NCBI GenBank assembly: GCA_943704415.1
Contig: CALSCO010000506.1
Span: 24,719-88,718, forward strand
DNA: 64,000 nt
Source of the DNA: Parvularia atlantis
Taxonomy: Eukaryota; Opisthokonta; Rotosphaerida
Direction: 5' to 3'
Shown here one piece after another: positions 8,031 through 17,047 of this stretch; the stretch's first letter is position 1, and every line of letters begins with the position of its first letter. The position numbers were made by a program, and so were the translations under genes. Below the pieces are notes generated by a model. The model had not been told where the DNA came from. It did not search any database and saw nothing but the letters and a program-made list of their open reading frames with translations.

Positions 8031-10799
8031 TCACGACGCACGCCGGGCGCTGCGGTACAGGCCGATGTCGGTCAGCACGACGGTCTGCGTGCGTACAAAG
8101 GCGGCGTCGGCGCCGTTCGTGTCCAGGCTGATGACGAGCTCGACGACGTCGAGCCGCGCGATCTCCGCGTTGGTCAGCGGCGTCACAAGGTCCTCGACGC
8201 CGATGCGCGCGCTGCCCGGCACGAGCTGCGTCGGCTCGAGCCCGCTCGTCTTCCACAGCTGCACAAAGTACGGCGGCGCGATGGGCCAGGTCGCCGTGGC
8301 CGAGGTGAGGTTGCCGTCGGCGCTGCGCAGGCGGAGCGTGGCCGTGGTGCGGTCGAGCGCGATGGCGAAGCGTGGATCGATCGCGGCGGCGAGGGCGATC
8401 GTGTCGGTGCGGGCGAGGCTGAGGCCTGGTAGGCTGAGGCGGTACGTGCCCGCGCCCTGCAAGAACACGCCGTTGGCGTCCTGGTCAGGCGTGCGGGCGG
8501 GGAAGCGCAGGAACAGGCGGGCCTCGTGCCAGCCGTCGAAGCCGGCGGTCTGGGCGGTGCCGCCGGGCCACGACGTCGACGTGAGGTCGTCATCCTCGGT
8601 GAACGTGGCGAGGGCCTCGAAGCCGCGCGTGGTGCAGCGCGAGACCGCGCGCACGCCCTCGGGCAGGGCGCCGGCCCCCTCGGCGTCGCAGAGCGGGGCC
8701 GTGTCGCGCGTGAGCAGGGCCGTGGTGAGCGTCTTGGTCAGCTCGCGCTGCGCCTCGCCGCTGATAAAGTCGCCGCGGTGGCGCGCCCAGGCAAACAGGC
8801 CCGTTGCACCCTGGTCATACACGCCCCAGTCGGTGTTGAACTGGCCGTGGTTGGCGCCCGCGACAAAGACGGCGCTCTTGGCGTCGGGCGGGTTGCGCAC
8901 GCGATTGAACTGGGTCAGGCCGCGAAAATCGAGCACGTCCGAGTCGTGCGCGCCCTGGATGCTGAGGAAGTTGACGCCGTCGAGTGCGGCCGCGTTGCCG
9001 GCCGGGAGCCAGTCGCGGTCGTTGCCGCCGAGAGCGATGAGGCTGTCGACGCGCAGGCCGGCGTAGGCGGCGAGGCTGACGCGGCCGTTGCGCGGCACAA
9101 CGGGCAGGGCCGTGAACTGCGCCGCATGCACGACGGCCTCGCCGCCGCGGCTGTGGCCGGCCAGGTGGAAACTGTTGCGCACGCGGCCGAAGAAGCGGTG
9201 GCTCGCAGTCTCATTCCAGCGGCGCAACTGCGCCATGTGCTCGAGCAGAACGAGCGCGCGCGCGGGGTACTCGACGTCGGCGCTCCACGGCGCCGCCGTG
9301 AGGCTGTCGATCATGTTGCCGTTGAGGAAGTTCTCGTCCACCGACGCCGCGATGAAGCCGTGCCCGGCCCAGTGCTGCGTCAGGTACTCGTAGCCGCGGT
9401 CGGAGAAGTCCGTCATCTCATGGTTGCCGTGCACGATCAGCACGACGGGGAAGGTTGCGCCGTTGGGCGCGCTCGGCAGCGTGTCCGGGTAGTGCACGTA
9501 CGCGTTGAGCGGCACGGCCCTCTCGCTGAAGCCCCAGAACCACGTGCGCACGGCCGAGAACGTGATGAACGCGCTCAGGTCGAGCGGCGGCGTGCGCGCG
9601 TCGCCGGCCAACTGCCCGCCAAACTCGGCGCGGTGCTGATCGGCACCTGAGCCGTAGGCCCACGCGACGGCGTCGTACGGCGGCGGGTCAGCGACGAGCA
9701 GGCCGGGCGCAGCGGGCTGCGAGACGCCGTAGCCCGGGAAGGCGAGGACGACGGTGAAGGCGGCGGCGAGAGCGAGGCCGAGCAGCAGGCAGAGAGTGGC
9801 GAGGGCGAGCTCGCAGATGGGCAAGCGGGCGTCGCCGCTGTCGTCGTCGGCGTCGTCGCCGGCGACGTTGACGGGGCCCACGAGCATGTCGTCGATCTCG
9901 CCCATGATGCTGACCTCGAGGAGGCGGAGCTTGCGCCGCTGGCGGCCGCGCGCGTCGGTGCAGCGGTGGACGAACCACGCGACGGCGCCGACGATGCAGA
10001 TGAGCGCGAAGAGCAGGACGAGGGCGAGGATCGTGAAGTTGCTCTGGCCGGCGGCGCTCACGAGGACGAGGCCGAGGACGAGGATCGCGGCGACGGTGGT
10101 GGACGCACCGCTCCAGAGGTCGATGTCGTGCAGGGCGGCTCGGAGCGCGCCGGCGACGGCCCAGACGAGGACGATGAGCAGGGGCGAGGCGGCGGTGATG
10201 ATGGTGACGCCGATGAGCGCGCTCTGCAGCTGCGCCCACGCGTCCTGGTACAGCCCGACCATCGCCGCCAGCTGCGCCGCGAGCACGTACACGGCGAGCC
10301 AGAGCACGACGCGGTGGGCCTGCAGTGTGTCGGGCCGGGTGCGCACGAAGCCGGCAAGCGTCGCGGCGATGCGCTGCCACAGCGCCGGCGCCGTGCCGCG
10401 CGCGACGACGTCGGCGTCGGCGGGGTCGATGGCATCTGCCGGGCGCGGGCGGTTCGCGACGACGCGCCACGCGTTGACGAGCGCGTACAGCGCGGCGACG
10501 ACGACGCCGAGCACGAGCACGCCCAGCACGGGCGGCGCCAGCGCCGGCGTCAGGCCCGGCTCGCCCGCCACCGCCGCCACGGCCGCGGCAAGCAGCACGA
10601 GCGCGGCCACGAGCTGCGCCGCGGCGAAGCGCTGGCGGGCGACGCGCGCCGCCTCGGCCGCGGGCACGTCGGCGACCGCGCCGAACGGGCCGGCGAGCGT
10701 GCCGGCCGCGCCGCCCTCGTCGTCCTCCACCAGCGACGTCGCGCCGCGCCCACGGCGGCCCGTCTGACCGGGCAGCAGCGGGTCGTTGAGCTTGTCCAT
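8031..10799 (-). CDS. Large intronless polytopic membrane alpha/beta hydrolase
   Basis: One uninterrupted frame of 922 residues, starting MDKLNDPLLPGQ. Residues about 55-380 contain seven or eight hydrophobic membrane segments (for example LVAALVLLAAAVAAVAG, LLIVLVWAVAGAL, ILALVLLFALICIVGAVAW). The second half is a soluble, probably luminal or extracellular, alpha/beta hydrolase. Its features are the HGNHEMTDFSDRGYEY oxyanion region, the nucleophile elbow GHSRGGEAVVH, an Asp candidate in ALGGNDRDWLPAG and the catalytic His in AGANHGQFNTDWG. A C-terminal beta-rich domain follows. The hydrolase part resembles bacterial poly-ester or lipase-type enzymes. The absence of introns, unlike nearly all neighbours, hints at later acquisition, possibly by transfer. 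Substrate unknown. Confidence 0.85.
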   Translation of the reverse strand: MDKLNDPLLPGQTGRRGRGATSLVEDDEGGAAGTLAGPFGAVADVPAAEAARVARQRFAAAQLVAALVLLAAAVAAVAGEPGLTPALAPPVLGVLVLGVVVAALYALVNAWRVVANRPRPADAIDPADADVVARGTAPALWQRIAATLAGFVRTRPDTLQAHRVVLWLAVYVLAAQLAAMVGLYQDAWAQLQSALIGVTIITAASPLLIVLVWAVAGALRAALHDIDLWSGASTTVAAILVLGLVLVSAAGQSNFTILALVLLFALICIVGAVAWFVHRCTDARGRQRRKLRLLEVSIMGEIDDMLVGPVNVAGDDADDDSGDARLPICELALATLCLLLGLALAAAFTVVLAFPGYGVSQPAAPGLLVADPPPYDAVAWAYGSGADQHRAEFGGQLAGDARTPPLDLSAFITFSAVRTWFWGFSERAVPLNAYVHYPDTLPSAPNGATFPVVLIVHGNHEMTDFSDRGYEYLTQHWAGHGFIAASVDENFLNGNMIDSLTAAPWSADVEYPARALVLLEHMAQLRRWNETASHRFFGRVRNSFHLAGHSRGGEAVVHAAQFTALPVVPRNGRVSLAAYAGLRVDSLIALGGNDRDWLPAGNAAALDGVNFLSIQGAHDSDVLDFRGLTQFNRVRNPPDAKSAVFVAGANHGQFNTDWGVYDQGATGLFAWARHRGDFISGEAQRELTKTLTTALLTRDTAPLCDAEGAGALPEGVRAVSRCTTRGFEALATFTEDDDLTSTSWPGGTAQTAGFDGWHEARLFLRFPARTPDQDANGVFLQGAGTYRLSLPGLSLARTDTIALAAAIDPRFAIALDRTTATLRLRSADGNLTSATATWPIAPPYFVQLWKTSGLEPTQLVPGSARIGVEDLVTPLTNAEIARLDVVELVISLDTNGADAAFVRTQTVVLTDIGLYRSARRAS

Positions 10800-10899
10800 C
10801 CTGGCTGCGGGCGGTGAATTCCCACAATGGAAGTCGGCACGTGATGTCGAACGTCGAAAGTATGACACTGTGCCGTTTATTATTGTTCACGGAGCCGCC

Positions 10900-13480
10900 A
10901 TGGAAGAGACGCGAGCAGAGGCGCGCATCGAGCGCGTCGTGGGCGGCAAGCGCCTGGGCTTCATCGCGGCGGCCGCGTCGGTGCTCGCGACGACGCGCGC
11001 TGACCAGAACGAGGCCGAGCGCTCGGTCGAGCAGCAGACGCAGCTGTGCGTCAGATGCGCAACGACGTGCGGCGGGCGCTCACGGACGGCGGCGGCGGCG
11101 GCGGCAGGCTGCGCGGGCGCCAAGACACGATCTGGAGCGTGATCACGCGCGCTGATCTGCAGCACCTGCGCGACATGATCCGCGAGGACCCAAGCGTGCT
11201 GCGCGCGCGTGGCGCCGTGGGCGAGTGCGTTCGGATTGCACTCGCGCTGGCGCACCGGGCGCTGACAGCCCGCGCACACCCCAGACTACCGCTGCACATG
11301 TGCTTCATCTACGGCACGCCCGCGCATAAGGAGCTTGCGCGCGAGATTGTGCAGCACGCGCCCGAGTCGATCTGCGGCGTGTACGAAGGCAGCGAGTACG
11401 CGGGCGAGAACTGCCTGCACATCGCCATCGTCAACCGCGACCTCGAGATGGTACGCTTCCTGGTCGAGCGCGAGCCGGCGCTGCTGCGCGGGCGCGCCAC
11501 GGGCCTGTTTTTCCAGAGGGGCAAGCCGTGCTACGTGCGTGCTTCCGCGGAGTGAGGGTTCGTGCGCGCTCACACGACGGCGCGCGCGCAGTACGGCGAG
11601 TCGCCGCTCTCGTTCGCCGCGTGCACCAACCAGGGCGAGATCGTGCGCTACCTACTCGACCAGGGCGCCGACATGACCTTTGCGGACACGAACGGTGCGC
11701 ATGCATGATGCAGCACACGCGCAGGACGCACTCACACGCGCACGCGTGGCCGCGCCCGCCCGCCAGGCAACACGGTGCTGCACATGATGATCATCCACGA
11801 CCGCACCGACATGTACGACACGCTCTGCAGCGAGTGGGAGGCGCGCCGCGCGCCCACGCACGCCGGCACCGATCTGGGTTGGATGGCCAACGCCGACCGG
11901 TACACGCCCTTCACCCTGGCCGCGGCCCTGGGTAAGAAGGAGTTTTTCTCGCACATCCTCGAGAAGCAGCGCATCGTCCAGTGGTCGTACGGGCCCGTCA
12001 CCTGCGCGCTCTACCCGCTGGACCAACTCGACACGGGCTTCCAGCTGGCCAAGAGCGCGGGCACGCGCGGCGCTGACGAGCTGCCGTCGGCGATCGAGGT
12101 CATCATCGAGAAGGACCAGGCCGAGCTGCTCAACATCCCGCGCATCAACGAGCTCCTGCGCAAGAAGTGGGCGCGCTTCGCCGAGCGCGAGTTCCTCTTC
12201 CGCGGCCTCTCGACCCTGCTGTACTTGCTTGTCTTCACCACGACGACGGTCCTGCGCCCGGCCGAGGGCGTCGAGCGCAGCGCGTTGACGCCCGCGGGCT
12301 TTGCGCTCGTGCTGGGCGAGATCGTGACGGTCGTCGGCGGCGTGTACAAGTTTGCGCGCGAGCTGCGCGAGATCCGCGTGCAGGGTGTGCGCGCGTACCT
12401 GGGCGGCTCGGGCGCGGCCTTCCTCGAGAACTTCCTCTCGTCCACGTTCTGCTTCATGCTCTTCGCCGCGGTCGCCTTTGGTGTTGTGCTGCCGCACATG
12501 CAGGACGCGGCGTGGGCGCTCGCAGGCGTGTTTGGCTGGAGCTACACGCTCTTCTTCCTGCTCGGCTTCCGCCTGACGGGCCCGTTTGTGCTGATGCTCT
12601 ACCGCATGATCCTGACCGACTTTACGCGCTTCTTCCTCATCTTTGCCGCGTTCCTGATGGGCTTCTCGCACGCGTTCTACGGTGCGTGCGGTCATCGTGC
12701 GGCTGCGCGGATGATGGCTCACGTTCGGCTGGGTGCAGTCATCTTCAACGACCGCGAGGGCTTTGCTAGCTTTGGCCACCGCATCAAGGCGTACGTGTGC
12801 GACGCACGTGCTTGCAGGCCGGGCGCTGACCCTTGCGCAGGTGCTTCGAGGCCATGCTCGGCGGCTTTGAGTTTGAGGACTACCTGACGACACGCTACCC
12901 GGCCGTGTCGGTAACGCTGCTGGTAGTCTACGTGCTCGTCGTGGCCATCCTGCTGCTCAACATGCTCGTGGCCATGGTGCGCGCGCGGCTTCGCATGGGC
13001 CCGCTCGCCGCTCATGCGCGGGTGCGTTCTCGCGCGGCAGATGGGCGACACGTACAGCAAGATTATCGAGGACGCGGACAAGCAGTGGCAGCTCGAGGCA
13101 CGCGCTTGCTCTGTCCTGCCCTGCACGGCGCCGTGTGACCGCGCTCTTGCGCTCTTGCGCTCTTGCGCTCGCAGTGGGCGCGCATCATCTGCTCGCTCGA
13201 GAACGAGATGAGCGAGCAGGAGCGCTCGCGCCCGTCGTTCAAGTACTGGGTCGAGCTCGACGGCAAGACGTACATCCAGGTGCAAGAGTCGAACGAGAGG
13301 CACTTTGACCAGGCGGCCGAGGTGGCTGCCGCCGCCGCCGCGCCCGCGCCCGCGCCCGCGCCGAGCGCCCTCGACCGGCTGCTTGAGGGCCAGCGCGCGC
13401 TCGCGGCCGAGGTCGAGGCCCTGCGCGCGCAGCTCCGGGCACTGCAGGGCGACGGCGTTAACGTGATTGCTTTGTCGTAG
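10900..13480 (+). CDS. TRPV-like cation channel with N-terminal ankyrin repeats
   Basis: Nine exons, about 730 residues. The N-terminal ankyrin domain shows TRPV-type repeats: LPLHMCFIYGTPAHKELA, ENCLHIAIVNRDLEMVRFL, then YGESPLSFAACTNQGEIVRY (compare YGE-PLSFAAC in TRPV), NTVLHMMIIHDRTDMYD and RYTPFTLAAALGKKEFFSHI. The linker IVQWSYGPVTCALYPLDQLD matches the TRPV signature after the repeats. Six membrane segments follow, then the pore region (FGHRIKACFEAMLGGFEFEDY), S6 (LLVVYVLVVAILLLNMLVAM) and a TRP-box-like helix (MGDTYSKIIEDADKQWQLE). The C-terminus has an Ala/Pro linker and a short coiled coil. The last intron (13098-13174) appears to be GC-AG. Ion selectivity and stimulus cannot be predicted. 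Confidence 0.88.
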
Positions 13481-13530
13481 CGGGCGGGCAGGTGTGTGGC
13501 TGCAGCGTCGCTACTTTGTGAGCTGTGCAG

Positions 13531-15110
13531 ATGCGCCCACCCAAACCGCTCGCCGGCGTGCTCGTGGTCGCGCTCGAGCAGGCCGTGTCGGCGCCGCTGT
13601 GCACGCGGCACCTGGCCGAGCAGGGCGCGCGCGTGATCAAGCTCGAGCGCACAGGCGAGGGCGACTACCTGCGCACGCTCGACCGGGCCATGCACGGCAT
13701 GTGCAGCCACTTTGTCTGGGCCAACCGCGGCAAGGAGTCGCTCGCGGTCGACGTGAAGCATCCGGACGGTGCGGCGCCGCGTGTTGCACGTCGCTGTTGC
13801 ACGCTGCGTGCGCGCTGAGCGGCTCATGCGATGCCGCAGGCCGGCGCGTCGTCGAGCAGCTGATGGCCAAGGCCGACGTCGTCGTCCAGAACCTCGCGCC
13901 GGGCGCGACCGAGCGGCTCGGGCTCGACGGGGCGACGCTCGCACGCCGGCATCCGTCGCTCGTGTGCTGCACCATCTCGGGCTACGGCGCGCACGGGCCG
14001 TACGCGAGCAAGAAGGCGTACGACCTGCTGATCCAGGCTGAGACGGGCCTGCTGGACGTGACGGGCACGCCGGACACGCCGAGCAAGGCGCGCCGCTCGC
14101 TCGCGCGCACACGCTCCGTGCTCACTCACGCGCTGCGCCACCCAGGTCGGCACGCCCGTGGCCGACATCGCCAGCGCCATGTACGCCTACTCGGGCATCC
14201 TCGCGGCCCTGTACCGGCGCGGCGCGCAGCCCGGGCGGCCGGGCGCCAACTTCGACGTGTCGATGCTGGACGCGCTCGGCGACTGGATGGGCTGGGTGCG
14301 GCGCTGCGCGGAAGGCACGGCACGGCACGGCGCGCGCTGACGCCCTCTGGTGCAGATCTACGGCTTCACGCAGTACGGCGGCGGGACGGTGCGGCGGCAC
14401 GGCGCGTCCCACGCGGCGATCGCACCGTACGGGCCGTTCGCGGTCGGCCCGGGCGGGCGCGAGCGTGTGATGCTCGCCGTGCAGAGCGGGCGCGAGGTGC
14501 GTGGGCGCATGTCCTTGCGCATGTGTTTGCTCATCGGTCGTGCGCGCGTGCAGTGGAAGGCGTTCTGCGCGACCGTGCTCGAGCGGCCGGCCCTGGCCGA
14601 GCACGCCGACTACATTGACCAGCCGGCACGCGTGCGCAACAAGGCCGCCCTGCAGCGTGTGATCGAGGACGTCTTTGCACCGCTGTCGGTGAGCGAGGTC
14701 GTGGCGCGCCTGGAGCGGTGCGACAAGCGCGATGGCAGGGCGCGGCTGCTGACGGCGAGTACCCGTGCAGCGCCGGCATTGCCTACAGCGAGTACCGCAC
14801 GGCGCAGGATGCGGCCAGCCACCCGCAATGGGCCGCGCGGCAGCACTGGGGCACGGCACCGTCGCCCGTTGGACCGCTGCAAGGTGCGGCCGCTGCGACA
14901 AGCTCGGCGCTGCTGACCGCATGCGACGCAGCGCTGCGCCCGGTCGTGGCGCTCGATCAGCATGATGACGCGGAGCTCGGCGCCGTGCCCGACGTCGGGC
15001 AGCACACGCAAACGATCCTCGAGGGCGACCTCGGCTTCACGGCTGCGCAGATCACGGACCTCGCGCGCAGCGGGGCGGTAGGCGTGGCCGGCGCAGACGG
15101 CTCTGCGTGA
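13531..15110 (+). CDS. Family III (CaiB/BaiF) CoA-transferase, AMACR-like
   Basis: Six exons, about 430 residues, from ATG 13531. Family blocks: PLAGVLVVALEQAVSAPLCT, DLGA-like RHLAEQGARVIKLERTGEGD, MHGMCSHFVWANRGKESLAVD, KADVVVQNLAPGATERLGLD, TISGYGAHGPYASKKAYDLL, VGTPVADIASAMYAYSGIL and the C-terminal PDVGQHTQTILEGDLGF. The Asp of KKAYDLLIQ aligns with the catalytic Asp of formyl-CoA transferase and alpha-methylacyl-CoA racemase. The enzyme transfers CoA between carboxylic acids or racemises acyl-CoA; the specific substrate is unclear and no targeting signal is obvious. The second intron (14088-14145) is GC-AG. It begins 50 bp after the channel gene on the same strand. Confidence 0.88.
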
Positions 15111-15144
15111 GACACCTGAGACAACAGAACAGACCGGCACTGGC

Positions 15145-15789
15145 TCAGGCCTGGCCCGACGACATGTCCTGCATCGGGGAGCCAGCGGGCGCGCCCGGAG
15201 GGGCGTCGCGCTGCGTCTGGGGCTGCGCGCGCCCCAGGGCCTCGGGCGCCCGTACGTGTACAAGCTTGTCGGCTGCACGATAACCGAGTTGACCGGGGCA
15301 CTTCACAGCCGGCGAGCGCGCACGGAGGTTGCACAGGTAGCCGTGTTGGATGACGACGTCCGAGTCGTGGGCGGGAGCAGCTGCGGTACACGGTGATAGC
15401 GCAGAGGACGGCGACGACCACACACGCGAGCAGGATGAAGAACTGGCGCAGCGGTAAGTGCTCGCAGAGCGCAGACGGCCGATGACAAAGGAACGACGAC
15501 CAAGAAGGACCACTGGCAGTACGGCAAGTCCGAGCCGCAAGTGAGGCGGCGCAGTGCACGTGGCGCCGGTGCGCTCGTTCACAACGGTGAAGTCGCCCTG
15601 GCTGCAGCCGATGAAGGTGCTCTTGCTGCCAAGGCACAGGCCTTCGGAGGTGAAATCTGGTTGCGGGCCCGCAGAGTACTGCTGCTGGCGACAGAACCCT
15701 TCCAGTCCCCTTTCGCTTGGCGCAACCGACGCGATCTCACAGCTTGGCAAAGGTGGCGTGGTCGTGGAACTGCGCGCGGGGTCAGTCAT
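15145..15789 (-). CDS. Doubtful gene: possible Cys-rich single-pass membrane protein
   Basis: A minus-strand frame stays open for 214 codons from ATG 15789 to TGA 15145 and includes a Cys-containing stretch that looks protein-like (SEGLCLGSKSTFIGCSQGDF, TVVNERTGATC) and a polar C-terminal tail (DKLVHVRAPEALGR). In a different frame, reached by a plausible splice, lies CQWSFL joined to FFILLACVVVAVLCAIT, a good membrane helix after a Cys-rich segment. The only ATG available on this strand lies inside the last intron of the glutathione transferase gene, so the two genes would overlap. Either the N-terminal exon is missed or this is a decayed gene. No family recognised. Confidence 0.3.
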   Translation of the reverse strand: MTDPARSSTTTPPLPSCEIASVAPSERGLEGFCRQQQYSAGPQPDFTSEGLCLGSKSTFIGCSQGDFTVVNERTGATCTAPPHLRLGLAVLPVVLLGRRSFVIGRLRSASTYRCASSSSCSRVWSSPSSALSPCTAAAPAHDSDVVIQHGYLCNLRARSPAVKCPGQLGYRAADKLVHVRAPEALGRAQPQTQRDAPPGAPAGSPMQDMSSGQA

Positions 15790-16809
15790 AGAGCATGCAC
15801 ATGTGGCAGGCGGCGAGACGCACGCGAATATTGTCCTTCTTGAGACCGTCGAGGATGATCTGTGCGCCGCGCGATGTCAGATGCTCAGTAGCAACTCACG
15901 CGACGGCGCACCTGGACACCGCCGTTGGCCACGAGCCACTCAAGGCGGTGGTCGCGGTACTGGCGACGGAATTTGCCGGGCTGCGCAGCACGAATGGGCG
16001 GACAAATAAGCAAACGCGCCCGGCGCGGGCGCATCGCACCGGCGGCGGCGCCGTGCGCGTGTCCTTGATGCCCTGCTGGTACTCTGCCAGGGTCGCGCGC
16101 ACGCTTGGGCGCTCCTTGACGCGGGCCCACCATTTGGCCAGCGCGCTGTCGGCCGGCGGCGTGACCTTAAAGGCGCTGGCTGACGACACAAGCGGCAGAA
16201 CGGCGCAGTCGGCGGCGCTGCGGCACGCGCGTGAACGTGGCTGGCGGCCTGCGTGCCCCGCGCGTGCCCTCCCACGCACCCAAACTGCGCACCGCCAAAG
16301 AACGGCTGCGAGCCCAGCTCGCGGCTCAGCCACGCAAAGTACGTCTGGAGCTGCTCGTTGGCGGCCTTGATCAGCTTGTCGCGCAGCTCGCCTTCGGCGC
16401 GGCGGAACACGACGATCTCGTTCAGCGCCCAGATGACCTCCGTCGCGTGTCAGACGTCCCCACGGTCATCGCGGCCGGTGCGCACCGCCTCAATGTGCGT
16501 GTCGCACACGTCCTCGATCAGGCGCGAGCGCGCGCGCGCGGCCGGGTCGGCGGGCAGCAGCATCGGCTGCGAGAAGCGCTCCTCGAGGTACTCGACGATG
16601 ACGGACGAGTCGTACACGGCGGTGTTGCCGTGCGCCGTGTCGATGAGCACGGGCACCTCGGCGCGCGGGTTGAGGTTGCGGCCCTTCAGCGCGGGGTGGT
16701 CGGCGGCCGCGCCCAGCGTGATCAGGCGCTCGAACGCGACGCCCTTCTCGCGCAGCGCGAGCTTGACCTTGATCACGTACGGCGACAGCGGGTGCTCGAG
16801 CAGCTGCAT
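15737..16809 (-). CDS. Glutathione S-transferase family protein
   Basis: Six exons from ATG 16809. The N-terminal thioredoxin-like domain has MQLLEHPLSPYVIKVKLALR, then NLNPRAEVPVLID and the glutathione-site motif YDSSVIVEYLEE (Ser of the SS/ES pair contacts the gamma-glutamyl group). The all-helical C-terminal domain has YFAWLSRELGSQPFFGGAQF joined by splicing to GAADCAVLPLVSSASAF (compare the conserved helix-capping FG-AD motif) and WWARVKERPSVRATL. A C-terminal extension of about 45 residues (KFRRQYRDHRLEWLVANGG, IILDGLKKDNIR) goes beyond the usual GST end. The first intron ends in GAG rather than CAG. Likely cytosolic detoxification or thiol transfer; class not assigned. Confidence 0.88.
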
Positions 16810-16834
16810 CGCCAGTGCCGAAGCTGGGTGCGGT

Positions 16835-16850
16835 CACGTGCGGTCACGTG
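16835..16850. promoter_or_regulatory. Paired CACGTG elements upstream of the GST gene
   Basis: CACGTG occurs at 16835-16840 and again at 16845-16850 within a direct 10-bp repeat (CGGTCACGTG twice), 26 bp upstream of the GST start codon. Such palindromes are bound by bHLH or bZIP factors in other eukaryotes; binding here is inferred. Confidence 0.5.
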
Positions 16851-17047
16851 GACAAACGATGACACGCGGCCATGCGGGGAATTTCCCCACCGCAGTCGAC
16901 TCGAGATGCATCGGCTTTGCAATGGGCACGAGTCCGGCCGACCTGGATGCCGTCGCGGTCGGCGTCGCGTGCACGGCCATCTGCGCGATGTGGATGGACA
17001 GCATCGGCTTCCGTTTGCAATGCGGCAGAAATGAGATTGAACAGATG

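Noticed and set aside
13098-13117. GT donor (GTCCTG) for the last TRPV intron
   Set aside because: It would add EARACS-like residues and leave a poor donor; the GC donor after GAG fits the other GC introns in context and phase. RNA evidence is needed.
15790-15840. GST protein ending in VRLAACHMCMLYD by reading through the last intron
   Set aside because: The segment has a perfect GTGCGT donor, CTGAC branch site and CGCAG acceptor, so splicing to FHDHATFAKL is preferred. The read-through isoform cannot be excluded.
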